Notes under the pieces: model-generated | The model's database searches: none | What the model was told of the DNA's origin: nothing | What the model saw: the letters and a program-made list of their open reading frames with translations, nothing else | Made by a program: the position numbers and the translations under genes | Part shown: in pieces, positions 25,602 through 34,749 of the stretch | Layout of the letters: every line of letters starts with the position of its first letter | Numbering within the stretch: position 1 is the stretch's first letter | Assembly (NCBI GenBank): GCA_947453445.1 | Contig: CANGGP010000003.1 | Location: 62,001 to 126,000 of the forward strand | Direction: 5' to 3' | Length of the DNA stretch: 64,000 nt | Source: Sphingobacteriaceae bacterium | GTDB lineage: Bacteria > Bacteroidota > Bacteroidia > B-17B0 > Aurantibacillaceae

Positions 25602-27752
25602 ATGAAGAAGCTTTTATTCCTTTTTTTAATATCAAGTCTTGGTTTATTTTCTCAGGTATCGCATGTAAAGTGGGTTACTGAAACAAAAAAAATAAATGAC
25701 TGTGAATATGAATTAATATTCAAGGCAAGCATCGATAAACACTGGCACATTTATTCCATCAACCAAAAAGCCAACGACGGCCCTAATGCCACCTCTTTCT
25801 CGTTTACACCCAGTGAAGATTACAAGTTAATTGGCAAGGTGTATGAATCGATTCCGATTAAAGAATATGATAAAGTTTTTGAAATGAATGTGGCTTACCA
25901 TGAGAAAAAAGCATTCTTTATACAAAAAGTAAAATTACTCAAGGACAAAAAAATTCAAATCAAAGGTAAGTTTGAAGCACAATGCTGTGATTCTGCTGAA
26001 TGTTCATTTCCGCCTGCAGATGCCTTTGTGTTTGACTTACAAGGCAGCAAGGCATGCGTGCCTACAGATGAAACATTTGGGATGAAAATCTCACAAAACG
26101 TTTGTTTGTGCGACACACAAGCCATTTTAAAAGGATTGGCCGCAAGAAAACAAAGCAATGAATCGTTTGGTATCAACGTGTCGCCAAATGCATGTGATTG
26201 CGACACTGCAGCCATTTTAGCACAATTTGAAGCCAAGAAAAAACTTGAAAAACCGGTGAATGAAATTTCACAAAAGGAAGAAGGCACAAGCCAAGCGGAA
26301 ACAATGGGCTGGTTAACCATTTTCATTACAGGTTTTTTGGGGGGATTTGCGGCATTGCTTACACCATGCGTGTTTCCAATGATTCCAATGAATGTGAGTT
26401 TTTTCACCAAACAATCCAAAACAAAAAAACAAGGCATCCGAAACGCTTTTGTATACGGCATTTTCTTGATTGTGCTTTATGTTGGTTTGGGTTTAGGTGT
26501 TACGCTAATTTTTGGTGCCGGCGCGCTTCATTCACTATCAACCAATGTTTGGTTTAATTTGGCCTTTTTCTTATTGTTATTGGTTTTTGCTATTTCGTTT
26601 TTAGGTGCATTTGAAATTGTTTTACCAAGTTCATTGGTGAATAAAATTGATTCAAAGTCTGATGAAGGCGGTTATGTAGGTATCTTTTTTATGGCCTTTA
26701 CTTTGGCCCTTGTTTCATTTAGTTGCACAGGGCCTATCATTGGCACCTTGTTGGTGCAAGCGGCGGCCGGTGGCAGTATGGCCGGGCCTTTCTGGGGGAT
26801 GTTTGGTTTCTCATTGGCGTTGGCTTTGCCTTTTGGTTTATTTGCTGCCTTTCCGGGATGGCTCAATTCATTGCCTAAATCAGGCGGATGGCTTAACTCA
26901 GTAAAAGTGGTATTGGGCTTTTTGGAATTGGCCTTGGCCTTAAAATTTGCTTCTAATGCTGATTTGGTTGTGCAAGCAGGATACTTAACCCGCGAGGTGT
27001 TTGTTGCTTTGTGGATTGTGATTTTCGGTCTGCAATCGGCATATTTACTTGGCGCTTTCAAAACTTCGCACGACAGTGATTTAAAACACGTTTCGGTAAC
27101 CCGATTGTTTTTTGCCATTGCATCTTTATTTGTTACTGTGTATTTAATTCCGGGCTTATGGGGCGCACCACTAAAAATATTCAGTGGCATTTTACCGCCG
27201 CTTGAATACTCTGAATCACCGCATGGTTTTGGCGCTTCACAATCAGCAACAAGCAATAATTCTAACGTGGATGCTGAATTTGCTGCTTATATCGAAACAA
27301 ATAAAAACGGAATTGTACATTTTAAAAACGATTACGACAAAGCATTGGCATATGCCAAAAAAGTGCACAAGCCATTAATGATTGATTTTACCGGCCATGC
27401 CTGTGCCAATTGCCGCAAAACCGAAGACAATGTATGGCCCGATGCGGAGGTGGCAAAAAGACTCAACAATGATGTGGTTTTGGTATCCTTGTATGTTGAT
27501 GACAAACGCGCATTAGATCCAAAAGATTATATGACGGTTCAATGGTATGGTAAAGAGCGACAAATAACCGACATTGGCGATAAATTTAAATACATGGAAG
27601 AAACGCTTTACGGACAAAGCACGCAGCCATTGTATGTATTGGTTGATAACAACGAAAAATTAATAAATAAAGTAAGAGGCTATAATCCAAACATTAACGA
27701 ATATGTGCAATGGTTGGATGAAGGCGTTAAAGCATTTAAAATAAACAAATAA
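25602..27752 (+). CDS. dsbD: thiol:disulfide interchange protein DsbD
   Basis: A 716-residue protein: signal peptide, periplasmic alpha domain (to about 150), an unusual duplicated segment (157-216), an eight-helix membrane domain from about 235 with the redox cysteines in LLTPCVFPMIP (C256) and SFSCTGPI, and a C-terminal thioredoxin domain with CANC. It carries reducing power from cytoplasmic thioredoxin to the periplasm. I chose ATG 25602 rather than GTG 25596 because the signal peptide MKKLLFLFLI starts there. Each duplicated 30-residue unit contains a CxCD motif, which is not part of classical DsbD. Confidence 0.92.
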   Translation: MKKLLFLFLISSLGLFSQVSHVKWVTETKKINDCEYELIFKASIDKHWHIYSINQKANDGPNATSFSFTPSEDYKLIGKVYESIPIKEYDKVFEMNVAYHEKKAFFIQKVKLLKDKKIQIKGKFEAQCCDSAECSFPPADAFVFDLQGSKACVPTDETFGMKISQNVCLCDTQAILKGLAARKQSNESFGINVSPNACDCDTAAILAQFEAKKKLEKPVNEISQKEEGTSQAETMGWLTIFITGFLGGFAALLTPCVFPMIPMNVSFFTKQSKTKKQGIRNAFVYGIFLIVLYVGLGLGVTLIFGAGALHSLSTNVWFNLAFFLLLLVFAISFLGAFEIVLPSSLVNKIDSKSDEGGYVGIFFMAFTLALVSFSCTGPIIGTLLVQAAAGGSMAGPFWGMFGFSLALALPFGLFAAFPGWLNSLPKSGGWLNSVKVVLGFLELALALKFASNADLVVQAGYLTREVFVALWIVIFGLQSAYLLGAFKTSHDSDLKHVSVTRLFFAIASLFVTVYLIPGLWGAPLKIFSGILPPLEYSESPHGFGASQSATSNNSNVDAEFAAYIETNKNGIVHFKNDYDKALAYAKKVHKPLMIDFTGHACANCRKTEDNVWPDAEVAKRLNNDVVLVSLYVDDKRALDPKDYMTVQWYGKERQITDIGDKFKYMEETLYGQSTQPLYVLVDNNEKLINKVRGYNPNINEYVQWLDEGVKAFKINK

Positions 27753-27762
27753 ATCAATTATT

Positions 27763-28296
27763 ATGTTGTCACCACAAGTTAGTAAAGCTTTAAATAAGCA
27801 AATAGAAGTTGAAGGCTATTCATCACAATATTATTTAGCCATGGCCAGTTGGGCCGAAACACAAGGCTTAAACGGCGTTTGTGCTTTTTTATACAACCAT
27901 GCCGATGAAGAAAGAATGCACATGCTTAAACTCATTAAGTTTGTGAATGAACGTGGCGGGCATGGATTGGTGCCGAATTTAAAACAACCTCCGGTAACTT
28001 TTAAATCTGTGAAAACCGTGTTTGAAGAAATCCTAAAGCATGAAATTAAAGTCACTTCTGAAATTAATTCGCTGGTAGATGCCACTTTAAAAGAAAAAGA
28101 TTATACCACTCATAATTTTTTACAATGGTACGTGAGTGAACAAATTGAAGAAGAAGCTTTGGCCCGTCAAATTGTAGATAAATTGAAATTAATTGGCGAC
28201 GATAAAAGCGGCATCTATTTTTTCGACAGAGATTTAGAAGCCTTAGCCAAAGCAGGCGCAGCAAGCGGAGAAGAAGAAAAAAAGCCTAAGAAATAA
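27763..28296 (+). CDS. non-haem ferritin
   Basis: A 177-residue ferritin of the FtnA type, a four-helix bundle forming a 24-mer iron store. Ferroxidase ligands are visible: E17 in IEVEGYSSQYYLAMA, the E..H pair in HADEERMHM near residue 50, and E94/E127-type positions in the third and fourth helices (EQIEEEALARQIVDKL). It lies 10 bp after dsbD and is probably in the same transcript. The C-terminus is Glu/Lys-rich (EEEKKPKK) and encodes part of a bidirectional terminator. Confidence 0.92.
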   Translation: MLSPQVSKALNKQIEVEGYSSQYYLAMASWAETQGLNGVCAFLYNHADEERMHMLKLIKFVNERGGHGLVPNLKQPPVTFKSVKTVFEEILKHEIKVTSEINSLVDATLKEKDYTTHNFLQWYVSEQIEEEALARQIVDKLKLIGDDKSGIYFFDRDLEALAKAGAASGEEEKKPKK

Positions 28297-28301
28297 GGCT
28301 T
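28282..28301. terminator. bidirectional terminator between ferritin and the FtsB-like gene
   Basis: AAGCCT (28282-28287) pairs with AGGCTT (28296-28301). T-rich runs follow on both strands, longer on the minus strand. The hairpin overlaps the 3' ends of both convergent genes. Confidence 0.7.
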
Positions 28302-28581
28302 ATTTTGTAACGAAAACATACACGTCTTCGTTTTCTCGCTTCATTAAATATTTTTCCCTTGAAAATGTTTCAAGACTCTTTTTGTTGTTCTTAAGGTCGT
28401 ATAAATTCGCATTGTTAGCGGCAATTTCATCGATATAATATTGTTTTTCATTTTTAAGCTTATCGCATTTTTTGATCAATTCCATTTGTGTAAACACATC
28501 GTTTTTGTCAAAAAACAATAGCCAAAGCACCAATGCAACCACTGATAAAAAATACCTGCTTTTTAAAATCTTAAGAATCAT
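28300..28581 (-). CDS. FtsB/DivIC-like septum formation initiator protein
   Basis: A 93-residue bitopic protein: a short cytoplasmic N-terminus, one transmembrane helix (about 9-24, ending in the LLFFDKND motif typical of Bacteroidota DivIC/FtsB) and a periplasmic coiled coil. The family scaffolds the divisome with FtsL/FtsQ. I chose ATG 28581: the upstream in-frame TTG at 28608 lies on the far side of a promoter-like box (TATTTTTA, 28591-28598). Confidence 0.85.
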   Translation of the reverse strand: MILKILKSRYFLSVVALVLWLLFFDKNDVFTQMELIKKCDKLKNEKQYYIDEIAANNANLYDLKNNKKSLETFSREKYLMKRENEDVYVFVTK

Positions 28582-28590
28582 TTTCACCGA

Positions 28591-28598
28591 TAAAAATA
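28591..28598 (-). promoter_or_regulatory. possible -7 box of the FtsB-like gene
   Basis: The minus strand reads TATTTTTA, one base off TAnnTTTG, nine bases before the chosen ATG. Confidence 0.4.
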
Positions 28599-28721
28599 AG
28601 CTAAACAAAGCCCAGTTTTAAAGGAAAATCAAAAGATTATTAAAACCAGGGTGTTAGCACTTATAGCACAAAAAATAATTGAAGTGATTTTGTTTAAAGC
28701 CTTATCTTGCAGTTAAATTCT

Positions 28722-29099
28722 ATGCACAAAACATCCGCAACCATACTTACATTTTGTATCATTTTTCTTTATGCTTGCCATTTTGAAAAGAAGGATGAAA
28801 GTATTCCGCCAAATGTATTAAGCGTTGACGCCATCAGTGATGTTTTATTTGAGTTTTCCTTGGCCGAAAGTGCCGCCAACCTCAACATCAAAAATGTGGC
28901 CCAAAATAAACTTGATTCCGCTTATGCTTTTAACCCTTTAAAGGAGCACAAAATACGCCAAAGTCAATTCGACTCTACAATCAGTTTTTATTGCCACCAC
29001 AGCGAGCTATATAAAAAAGTATACGAAAGCGTGTTAGATAAACTGCAGGCCTTTGAATCCGGTCGCATCATTCAAAACGATACTACAAAATCAAAATAG
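28722..29099 (+). CDS. DUF4296 domain lipoprotein
   Basis: A 125-residue predicted lipoprotein with lipobox LYAC (Cys near residue 19). It fits the DUF4296 pattern: a helical domain near LSVDAISDVLFEFSLAESAANL and a later FDSTISFYCHHSELYKKVYE. Its function is unknown. I chose ATG 28722 over TTG 28707 because the signal sequence MHKTSATILTFCIIFL begins there. Its 3' end overlaps the convergent gene by 17 bp. Confidence 0.78.
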   Translation: MHKTSATILTFCIIFLYACHFEKKDESIPPNVLSVDAISDVLFEFSLAESAANLNIKNVAQNKLDSAYAFNPLKEHKIRQSQFDSTISFYCHHSELYKKVYESVLDKLQAFESGRIIQNDTTKSK

Positions 29100-30600
29100 C
29101 GAATTTTTCTCTTTTTCCCTTGTTGAGATAAAAGATAAATTCATTTTGATTCCCTTCAAAATTAATTGGCACAGCATTGTAGTTGCCATTTTTATAAACC
29201 ACTTTTTTTGTGAATTCTCCCTTTGCATGCAATTTGTATAACATCAAATTGGCCGACCAAAGATGCCTCTGTTTGTCGGTTTCGGCAGCATTAAAGATTT
29301 CGGGATTTAGTTTAAAATTGTTTCGATTTTCAAGCATCAGAAAAAACAAATCTTCATTTTTTTGTGCGATGGCTATTTCCTGTAAATAGTGAAAGCGTGT
29401 TTGGTGCTGAAAATAAAAGGTGTTACGCGGAATTAATTTTTGTAATTCAACTTCGCCGTTCATTAGATTGCTTTTCCAAAGTAATATTTCATGAAAAGCG
29501 TTTTCATCCGATCTGTGATTTAATTGGTAAACATGGGCGCCATTTTCAGTAATACCATAAGGTTTGAATTCTTTTTCGGCCGCATCGGCTTTTTCGTAAC
29601 CATCGAAAAAATAAAGCTGTTGGTTGATTGCCGAATCTACAAGTGTTTCGCGACAATGTATTTTTTTTGTCAAATCGAAGTTAAATGCCTGATTCAAAAA
29701 TCGCCACTCAGCCTTTTTATTTTCATCTCTATTTGTATAATGCATGAATAAATTAACCTGTTCGTTGGTAACAACAATGTTTGAACTAATGATTTCAGCC
29801 TTTTTATTGAAACAAAGATCGGTTTGATGTATTTCTTTTTCCGCCAAATTAAAAACATTGAGCGATTGCAGCGTGCTTTCATAATAAGGCACTTGCAACT
29901 CTTGATTGACTGTGTATTTTTTTCTGTATCCGGCCAAGTTTTGATTTGCAAGCAAATAATAAAGTCGGCCGTTTGAACACACATAGTTTTGCGAAAAGCC
30001 GGTGGCTTGATTTTCGAGTGGCAATTTGATTAAGTATTCATTTTGATTTTTATCAAAATTATAAAGTAAAACCACCTTTTTGGCTGTGGCATTCTGATAA
30101 TAATGTTCGCCAACCACTAACAGTTGCTGAGCGCTACTTCGCTTCATTACAAAACGAATGTCTTTGCTCGATTCACCTTTTTCAAGATTTGCCAATTCTT
30201 TAAAATCACTTGCTTTGCCTGAAGAATCAATACTTTTGATATAAATGGATTTTTTTTGGTTCAGCACTTTTTCAAACACAAAATACATGCGGTAATTGTA
30301 TTCAAAAAGTAAATAATCCAAATTTTCATAATCGAACCATGAAGCGTTTAAACTGTCGAGTTTTAATGCCGTAAAATGAAGTATGTCGAATGTTTTTTTG
30401 CTGCGTCGTTCAAGGGTAAAATCATGAATTTTTTTATTGTATCGCAACACGTAAAAAGCAGCGGAATCACCGTCAACAATGCGCACAGGCACATGCGATT
30501 TGATGCTTGGAAAATCGCGGCTATAAAATGGGCTTTGAGAAAAAAATAAAGCCGAATAAAAAACAAAAATGAAAATTATGATGCTTCTTTTGTGAAGCAT
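29083..30600 (-). CDS. secreted protein of unknown function
   Basis: A 505-residue protein with a signal peptide (to about residue 22, ending FFSQ). The rest consists of short beta strands with recurring aromatic residues, for example YYLLANQNLAGYRKKY and LWKSNLMNGEVELQKL, which suggests a beta-propeller-like fold. I do not recognise a family and see no T9SS tail. The start is 2 bp after the glmS stop, so it is likely cotranscribed with glmS, though a functional link is not implied. Confidence 0.7.
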   Translation of the reverse strand: MLHKRSIIIFIFVFYSALFFSQSPFYSRDFPSIKSHVPVRIVDGDSAAFYVLRYNKKIHDFTLERRSKKTFDILHFTALKLDSLNASWFDYENLDYLLFEYNYRMYFVFEKVLNQKKSIYIKSIDSSGKASDFKELANLEKGESSKDIRFVMKRSSAQQLLVVGEHYYQNATAKKVVLLYNFDKNQNEYLIKLPLENQATGFSQNYVCSNGRLYYLLANQNLAGYRKKYTVNQELQVPYYESTLQSLNVFNLAEKEIHQTDLCFNKKAEIISSNIVVTNEQVNLFMHYTNRDENKKAEWRFLNQAFNFDLTKKIHCRETLVDSAINQQLYFFDGYEKADAAEKEFKPYGITENGAHVYQLNHRSDENAFHEILLWKSNLMNGEVELQKLIPRNTFYFQHQTRFHYLQEIAIAQKNEDLFFLMLENRNNFKLNPEIFNAAETDKQRHLWSANLMLYKLHAKGEFTKKVVYKNGNYNAVPINFEGNQNEFIFYLNKGKREKFAILIL

Positions 30601-30602
30601 GT

Positions 30603-32447
30603 TTATTCAACCGTCACGCTTTTTGCTAAATTTCGCGGCTGATCAACATTACAACCCCTCATCACAGCAATGTGGTATGATAACAATTGCCAAGGAATAA
30701 CCGCAATTAAAGGCACTAAAAACTCATCGGTTTCAGGTATTTCAATCACATGATCCGACATGGCGCGCACATCTTTATCGCCTGAAGTAACAACTGCAAT
30801 AATTTTTCCCTTGCGGGCTTTTACTTCTTGAATATTGCTTACTACCTTTTCGTAATTGGCGCCTTTGGTGGCAATTACAAACACCGGCATTTCATCGTCA
30901 ATTAAGGCAATTGGGCCGTGCTTCATTTCTGCAGCAGGATAACCTTCGGCATGGATATATGAAATTTCCTTTAGTTTTAATGCGCCTTCCAAAGCAACAG
31001 GGAAAGAAACCCCTCTGCCAAGGTATAAAGCGTTATTACTATCTTTATAGGTAAAGGCTATTTTACGTAAATCATCATTGAGCTTTAATACCACTTCAAT
31101 TTTAGAAGGAATGGATTCCATCTCATACAATAAGGCTCTGTATCGGCTTTCAGAAAGTGTTCCGCGCACTTTTGCCATGTGCAAGGCCATCAATGTAAGT
31201 ACAGTTACTTGTGCCGTAAATGCTTTTGTTGAGGCCACCCCAATTTCAGGACCGGCATGCGTATAACTGCCACCATGGGTAGCGCGTGCGATGGATGAAC
31301 CCACCACATTACAAACTCCCAATACAGTGGCACCTTTCGACTTGGCCAATTCAATGGCGGCTAAAGTGTCGGCGGTTTCACCACTTTGAGAAATGGCAAT
31401 CACTATGTCATCCGGATAAATAATTGGATTACGGTACCTAAATTCTGAAGCGTATTCCACCTCAACAGGCACGCGGGCAAATTCTTCGAATAAATATTCT
31501 CCTACCAATCCTGCATGCCAAGAAGTACCGCAAGCCAAAAAGATAATGCGCTTGGCTTTTTCAAATTTCTTTTCATGATCAACAATGCCGCCCATTTTAA
31601 TATCGCCTGTATCGGCGTGCAAACGGCCGCGCATACTGTCGAGTACTGAGCGCGGTTGCTCATAAATTTCCTTCAACATAAAATGATCGTATCCGCCTTT
31701 TTCGATGGATTCGATTTCGATGTTTAATTTTTGAACGTATGGCGTAATTTCTTTGTCTTTTAAATTTCTGATTCGAAGTTCATGTCCTAATCTGATGATG
31801 GCCACTTGTTCTTCTTCGAGATACACCACGTTTTTAGTATACTCAACAATTGGCGATGCATCAGAGGCAACAAAAAAATCTTCGGCCCCAATGCCTATAA
31901 CCAATGGACTGCCTTTTTTTGCCGCGACAAGGGTAGATGGATCTTTTTTATCCATCACCACAATGGCATAAGCCCCAATGACTTGATTTAATGCGGCAAG
32001 CACAGCATGCCCCAATTTCATGTTTTCGTTTTGCTGAATGTCTTCTATCAAATGTGCCAACACCTCGGTGTCGGTTTGTGATAAGAAGGTGTGGCCGCGT
32101 TTTTTTAACCCTTCTTTAATGGCATTGTAATTTTCGATGATGCCATTGTGAATAATCACCAAATCTTTGGTTTGTGAATAATGCGGATGTGAGTTTACAT
32201 CATTTGGTTCGCCATGGGTCGCCCAACGGGTATGGCCAATGCCAACGTGGCCGCTAATGTCTTTATCCTTTGCAAAAGCAACCAGTTCGCTCACTTTGCC
32301 TTTGCGCTTATATACGTTTAATTCTCCTTTTGGATTAATCAAGGCAACCCCAGCGCTATCATAACCACGGTATTCTAAACGTTGAAGTCCCTTTACAATG
32401 ATTGGATAGGCTTCTCTACTGCCCAGGTATGCTACAATTCCACACAT
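30603..32447 (-). CDS. glmS: glutamine--fructose-6-phosphate aminotransferase (isomerizing)
   Basis: A 614-residue enzyme that makes glucosamine-6-phosphate for peptidoglycan and lipopolysaccharide. MCGIVAYLG exposes the catalytic Cys as the N-terminal nucleophile after Met removal. The GATase domain has HTRWATHGEP and HNGIIENY. Two SIS domains follow (ACGTSWHAGLVGEY, SQSGETADTLAA, and YLGRGVSFPVALEGALKLKEISYIHAE). The C-terminal NLAKSVTVE is canonical. A near-consensus -7 box (TATTTTTA) lies upstream at 32476-32483. No glmS ribozyme is seen. Confidence 0.97.
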   Translation of the reverse strand: MCGIVAYLGSREAYPIIVKGLQRLEYRGYDSAGVALINPKGELNVYKRKGKVSELVAFAKDKDISGHVGIGHTRWATHGEPNDVNSHPHYSQTKDLVIIHNGIIENYNAIKEGLKKRGHTFLSQTDTEVLAHLIEDIQQNENMKLGHAVLAALNQVIGAYAIVVMDKKDPSTLVAAKKGSPLVIGIGAEDFFVASDASPIVEYTKNVVYLEEEQVAIIRLGHELRIRNLKDKEITPYVQKLNIEIESIEKGGYDHFMLKEIYEQPRSVLDSMRGRLHADTGDIKMGGIVDHEKKFEKAKRIIFLACGTSWHAGLVGEYLFEEFARVPVEVEYASEFRYRNPIIYPDDIVIAISQSGETADTLAAIELAKSKGATVLGVCNVVGSSIARATHGGSYTHAGPEIGVASTKAFTAQVTVLTLMALHMAKVRGTLSESRYRALLYEMESIPSKIEVVLKLNDDLRKIAFTYKDSNNALYLGRGVSFPVALEGALKLKEISYIHAEGYPAAEMKHGPIALIDDEMPVFVIATKGANYEKVVSNIQEVKARKGKIIAVVTSGDKDVRAMSDHVIEIPETDEFLVPLIAVIPWQLLSYHIAVMRGCNVDQPRNLAKSVTVE

Positions 32448-32490
32448 AAATTTTTTTATCTACTACTAAAACGATTAAAAATACAAATTT

Positions 32491-33681
32491 TTAACCTATC
32501 ATTTTCAAAAAACTGATCTCTTTGGCTGTCAAAAAGCGGTGTTTGCCTCTTGGCAGATCTTTCTTGGTTAAGCCGGCAAAAACAACCCTGTCTAATTTCA
32601 ATACGTCGTATCCCAATTGCTCAAAAATTCTTCGCACAATGCGGTTTTTACCACTGTGTATCTCAATGCCAATTTCTTTTTTTCCTTCACCCACAAAAGC
32701 CAAGTCGTCGGCTTTAACCAAGCCATCCTCTAGCTCAAGACCTTCAACAATAGCTGAAAAATCTTCCGGCTTTAAGCCTTTATTTAAACTAACATGGTAA
32801 ACTTTTTTAACGCCAAATTTTGGATGTGTTAGTTTTGTGGTGAGTTCGCCATCGTTGGTAAACAGCAATAGTCCGGTGGTGTTTCTATCCAACCTGCCTA
32901 CCGGATATAATCTTTCTTTACAGGCACCTTTAATTAATTCCATGACTGTTTTACGTTCTTGCGGATCATCTACAGTTGAAATATAATCTTTTGGTTTATT
33001 GAGTAACAAGTAAACCTTTCGTTCACTTTTTACTGAAGAATCGCCGTAGGTTACTTTGTCGCCCGGTTTAATTTTATATCCCAATTGGGTTACCACTTCG
33101 CCATTAACTTTCACGGTTCCACCAACAATCAAAGTATCGGCATCTCTGCGTGAAGCAATGCCTGCGTTCGACAGATATTTATTCAAACGAATTAAACCGT
33201 CGTCGTTTTTCTTTGGGCTGCTGGTTTTAGGGTTTGCCGGCGTTTTTGATTTAGGGTATTGGGTAAATACTTTCCCTTCTTCGAAATCGCGGTAATTGGT
33301 TCTTTTTGTTGGTGCAGATGCCTCTGAATCACCTTGCGCCGGGCGCTTTCCTTTTGGGGCTTCAAATTTCTTATCTTTCGAAAACGCTTTGTCTTTGGCG
33401 CCAAATTTTTTGTCTTCGCCCGGTTTAGAAAATTTTCTTTTAAATGGGAGACTTTTTTCATTGCGCTCAAAGCGACTTTGAGGCTTGTCAAAACCGTCTT
33501 GCGATTTAATTTCTCTGTAGCTTTTATTTTTTGTGAAAGAGCGCTTGGCTTTATAACCTTTGCGGCCCTTCTTCTCATCTTCCTCCGACATTTTGCCTTT
33601 GGCAGTATTAACGCCTGCTTTAAAGCTGCGTCGAGGGCGCTTATTGTCTTGGTCTCCTGAAGGTTTTCTGAATTTGCTCAT
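32491..33681 (-). CDS. rluB: RluB/RsuA-family pseudouridine synthase with long basic N-terminal tail
   Basis: A 396-residue rRNA pseudouridine synthase. Residues from about 165 form an S4 RNA-binding domain (IRLNKYLSNAGIASRRDAD) followed by the catalytic domain with GRLDRNTTGLLL (catalytic Asp) and the C-terminal GKNRIVRRIFEQLGYDV. The first 160 residues are low-complexity, rich in Lys, Arg, Phe, Ser and Glu, and probably disordered and RNA-binding. The subfamily assignment is by overall resemblance. It lies between yraN-like and glmS genes. Confidence 0.88.
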   Translation of the reverse strand: MSKFRKPSGDQDNKRPRRSFKAGVNTAKGKMSEEDEKKGRKGYKAKRSFTKNKSYREIKSQDGFDKPQSRFERNEKSLPFKRKFSKPGEDKKFGAKDKAFSKDKKFEAPKGKRPAQGDSEASAPTKRTNYRDFEEGKVFTQYPKSKTPANPKTSSPKKNDDGLIRLNKYLSNAGIASRRDADTLIVGGTVKVNGEVVTQLGYKIKPGDKVTYGDSSVKSERKVYLLLNKPKDYISTVDDPQERKTVMELIKGACKERLYPVGRLDRNTTGLLLFTNDGELTTKLTHPKFGVKKVYHVSLNKGLKPEDFSAIVEGLELEDGLVKADDLAFVGEGKKEIGIEIHSGKNRIVRRIFEQLGYDVLKLDRVVFAGLTKKDLPRGKHRFLTAKEISFLKMIG

Positions 33682-33690
33682 AGGTAAAAT

Positions 33691-34065
33691 TTAAACGAGT
33701 GGGTAAAACGCCCGCTCTAAATGTTGAATGTTGAACACTTGATTTTGATAAGTAACGGCAATGATGTCGAATCTGGCTTCTAATATGATGTTGTTTGATT
33801 CCAAGTAGTGATGAGCCGCTTTGATAATGAATGATTGCTTTTGTTTGCTCACAAAAATTTGCGGCTCTCCAAAGGTACTGTTTTTCCTGGTTTTCACTTC
33901 AACAAAAATGATGCGGTCGTCCTTTTGGGCAATCAAATCAATCTCAAGTTTTTTGAATCGCCAATTTTGTTCCAAAATGCGATAACCATTTTTAATTAAA
34001 AATGCTTTCGCCAAATTTTCACCTTTGTTACCAATACCGGTAGAATTATTTTTTGAATCCGACAT
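33691..34065 (-). CDS. YraN family (UPF0102) endonuclease-like protein
   Basis: A 124-residue protein with the restriction-endonuclease-like core of the YraN family: GNKGENLAKAFLIKNGY near residue 12, LEIDLIAQKDDRIIFVEVKTR (D-x(n)-E-x-K type motif) near residue 41. The true activity is unproven. ATG 34065 is preferred to the in-frame TTG at 34068. It is 9 bp upstream of rluB and cotranscribed with it. Confidence 0.87.
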   Translation of the reverse strand: MSDSKNNSTGIGNKGENLAKAFLIKNGYRILEQNWRFKKLEIDLIAQKDDRIIFVEVKTRKNSTFGEPQIFVSKQKQSFIIKAAHHYLESNNIILEARFDIIAVTYQNQVFNIQHLERAFYPLV

Positions 34066-34112
34066 CAATCAGCACTAAAATACATAAATTAGTCTTTTAA
34101 AACTTTTTTCAC

Positions 34113-34748
34113 ATGAAAAGATATTTTTTGCTTTTGACCTTTGGTTTAGGAACGTTTGTGCTGGGTGCACAAAACTTTGCAGGCAATATTGAGTTTATGC
34201 AAGTAACGCCTAAAGATACTTCATTAAACATGTATTGGGTAAAAGACAACATGATTAAGCTTGATCAAATGGCCAAAAAAGGCAATGGTGTTGAAGGAAG
34301 TTTTTTAATTAATTTACAGGCAGCAAACATTAAGTTTATTAGTCCTAAACGTAAATTATGGGGCAATCAAAAAAGTGAAGTGCCTGTTGCCAGCAAAGGA
34401 ACATTTGAAGTAACAAGAGGAAAAAACACCAAAAAAATTGCCGGTTATACTTGTAGCGAACACATTGTAAAAAACGTAGAAGAAAATACCGTTATCACCT
34501 ATTGGATTGCTGAAGGTAACTTTGATTTCTTTTTAAAAATGCTGAAACTATGGAATCGCAAAGACAGGCAAAGTGTATATTACAATCAAATAAAAAATAT
34601 TCCAATTGGTTCAATGCCCTTGTTGAGTGAGGAGAAAACCATTTCTGACGGTAAATTAATTTCAAAATTAGAGGTAACAAAAATCGACAAGAAAATTCCG
34701 GCAGCTTCTACTTTTGTGATTCCTTCTGTTTACACAAAATTCGAATAA
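34113..34748 (+). CDS. DUF4412-like secreted protein
   Basis: A 211-residue exported protein (signal peptide ending VLGAQ near residue 20). It has a beta-rich body with MYWVKDNMIKLD, a Tyr/Cys segment KIAGYTCSEHIVK near residue 108 and TYWIAEG, all of which fit DUF4412. Its function is unknown. It stands alone, divergent from yraN, and ends 1 bp from the convergent holin-like gene. Confidence 0.75.
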   Translation: MKRYFLLLTFGLGTFVLGAQNFAGNIEFMQVTPKDTSLNMYWVKDNMIKLDQMAKKGNGVEGSFLINLQAANIKFISPKRKLWGNQKSEVPVASKGTFEVTRGKNTKKIAGYTCSEHIVKNVEENTVITYWIAEGNFDFFLKMLKLWNRKDRQSVYYNQIKNIPIGSMPLLSEEKTISDGKLISKLEVTKIDKKIPAASTFVIPSVYTKFE

Positions 34749-34749
34749 A

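Noticed and set aside
26672-27256. 194-codon open frame on the minus strand
   Set aside because: Antisense shadow of the DsbD membrane domain with low-complexity Lys/Asn/Thr product.
30600-32490. glmS ribozyme or other riboswitch upstream of glmS
   Set aside because: The upstream spacer is only 43 bp and AT-rich, too short for the ribozyme; nothing resembling its core is seen.
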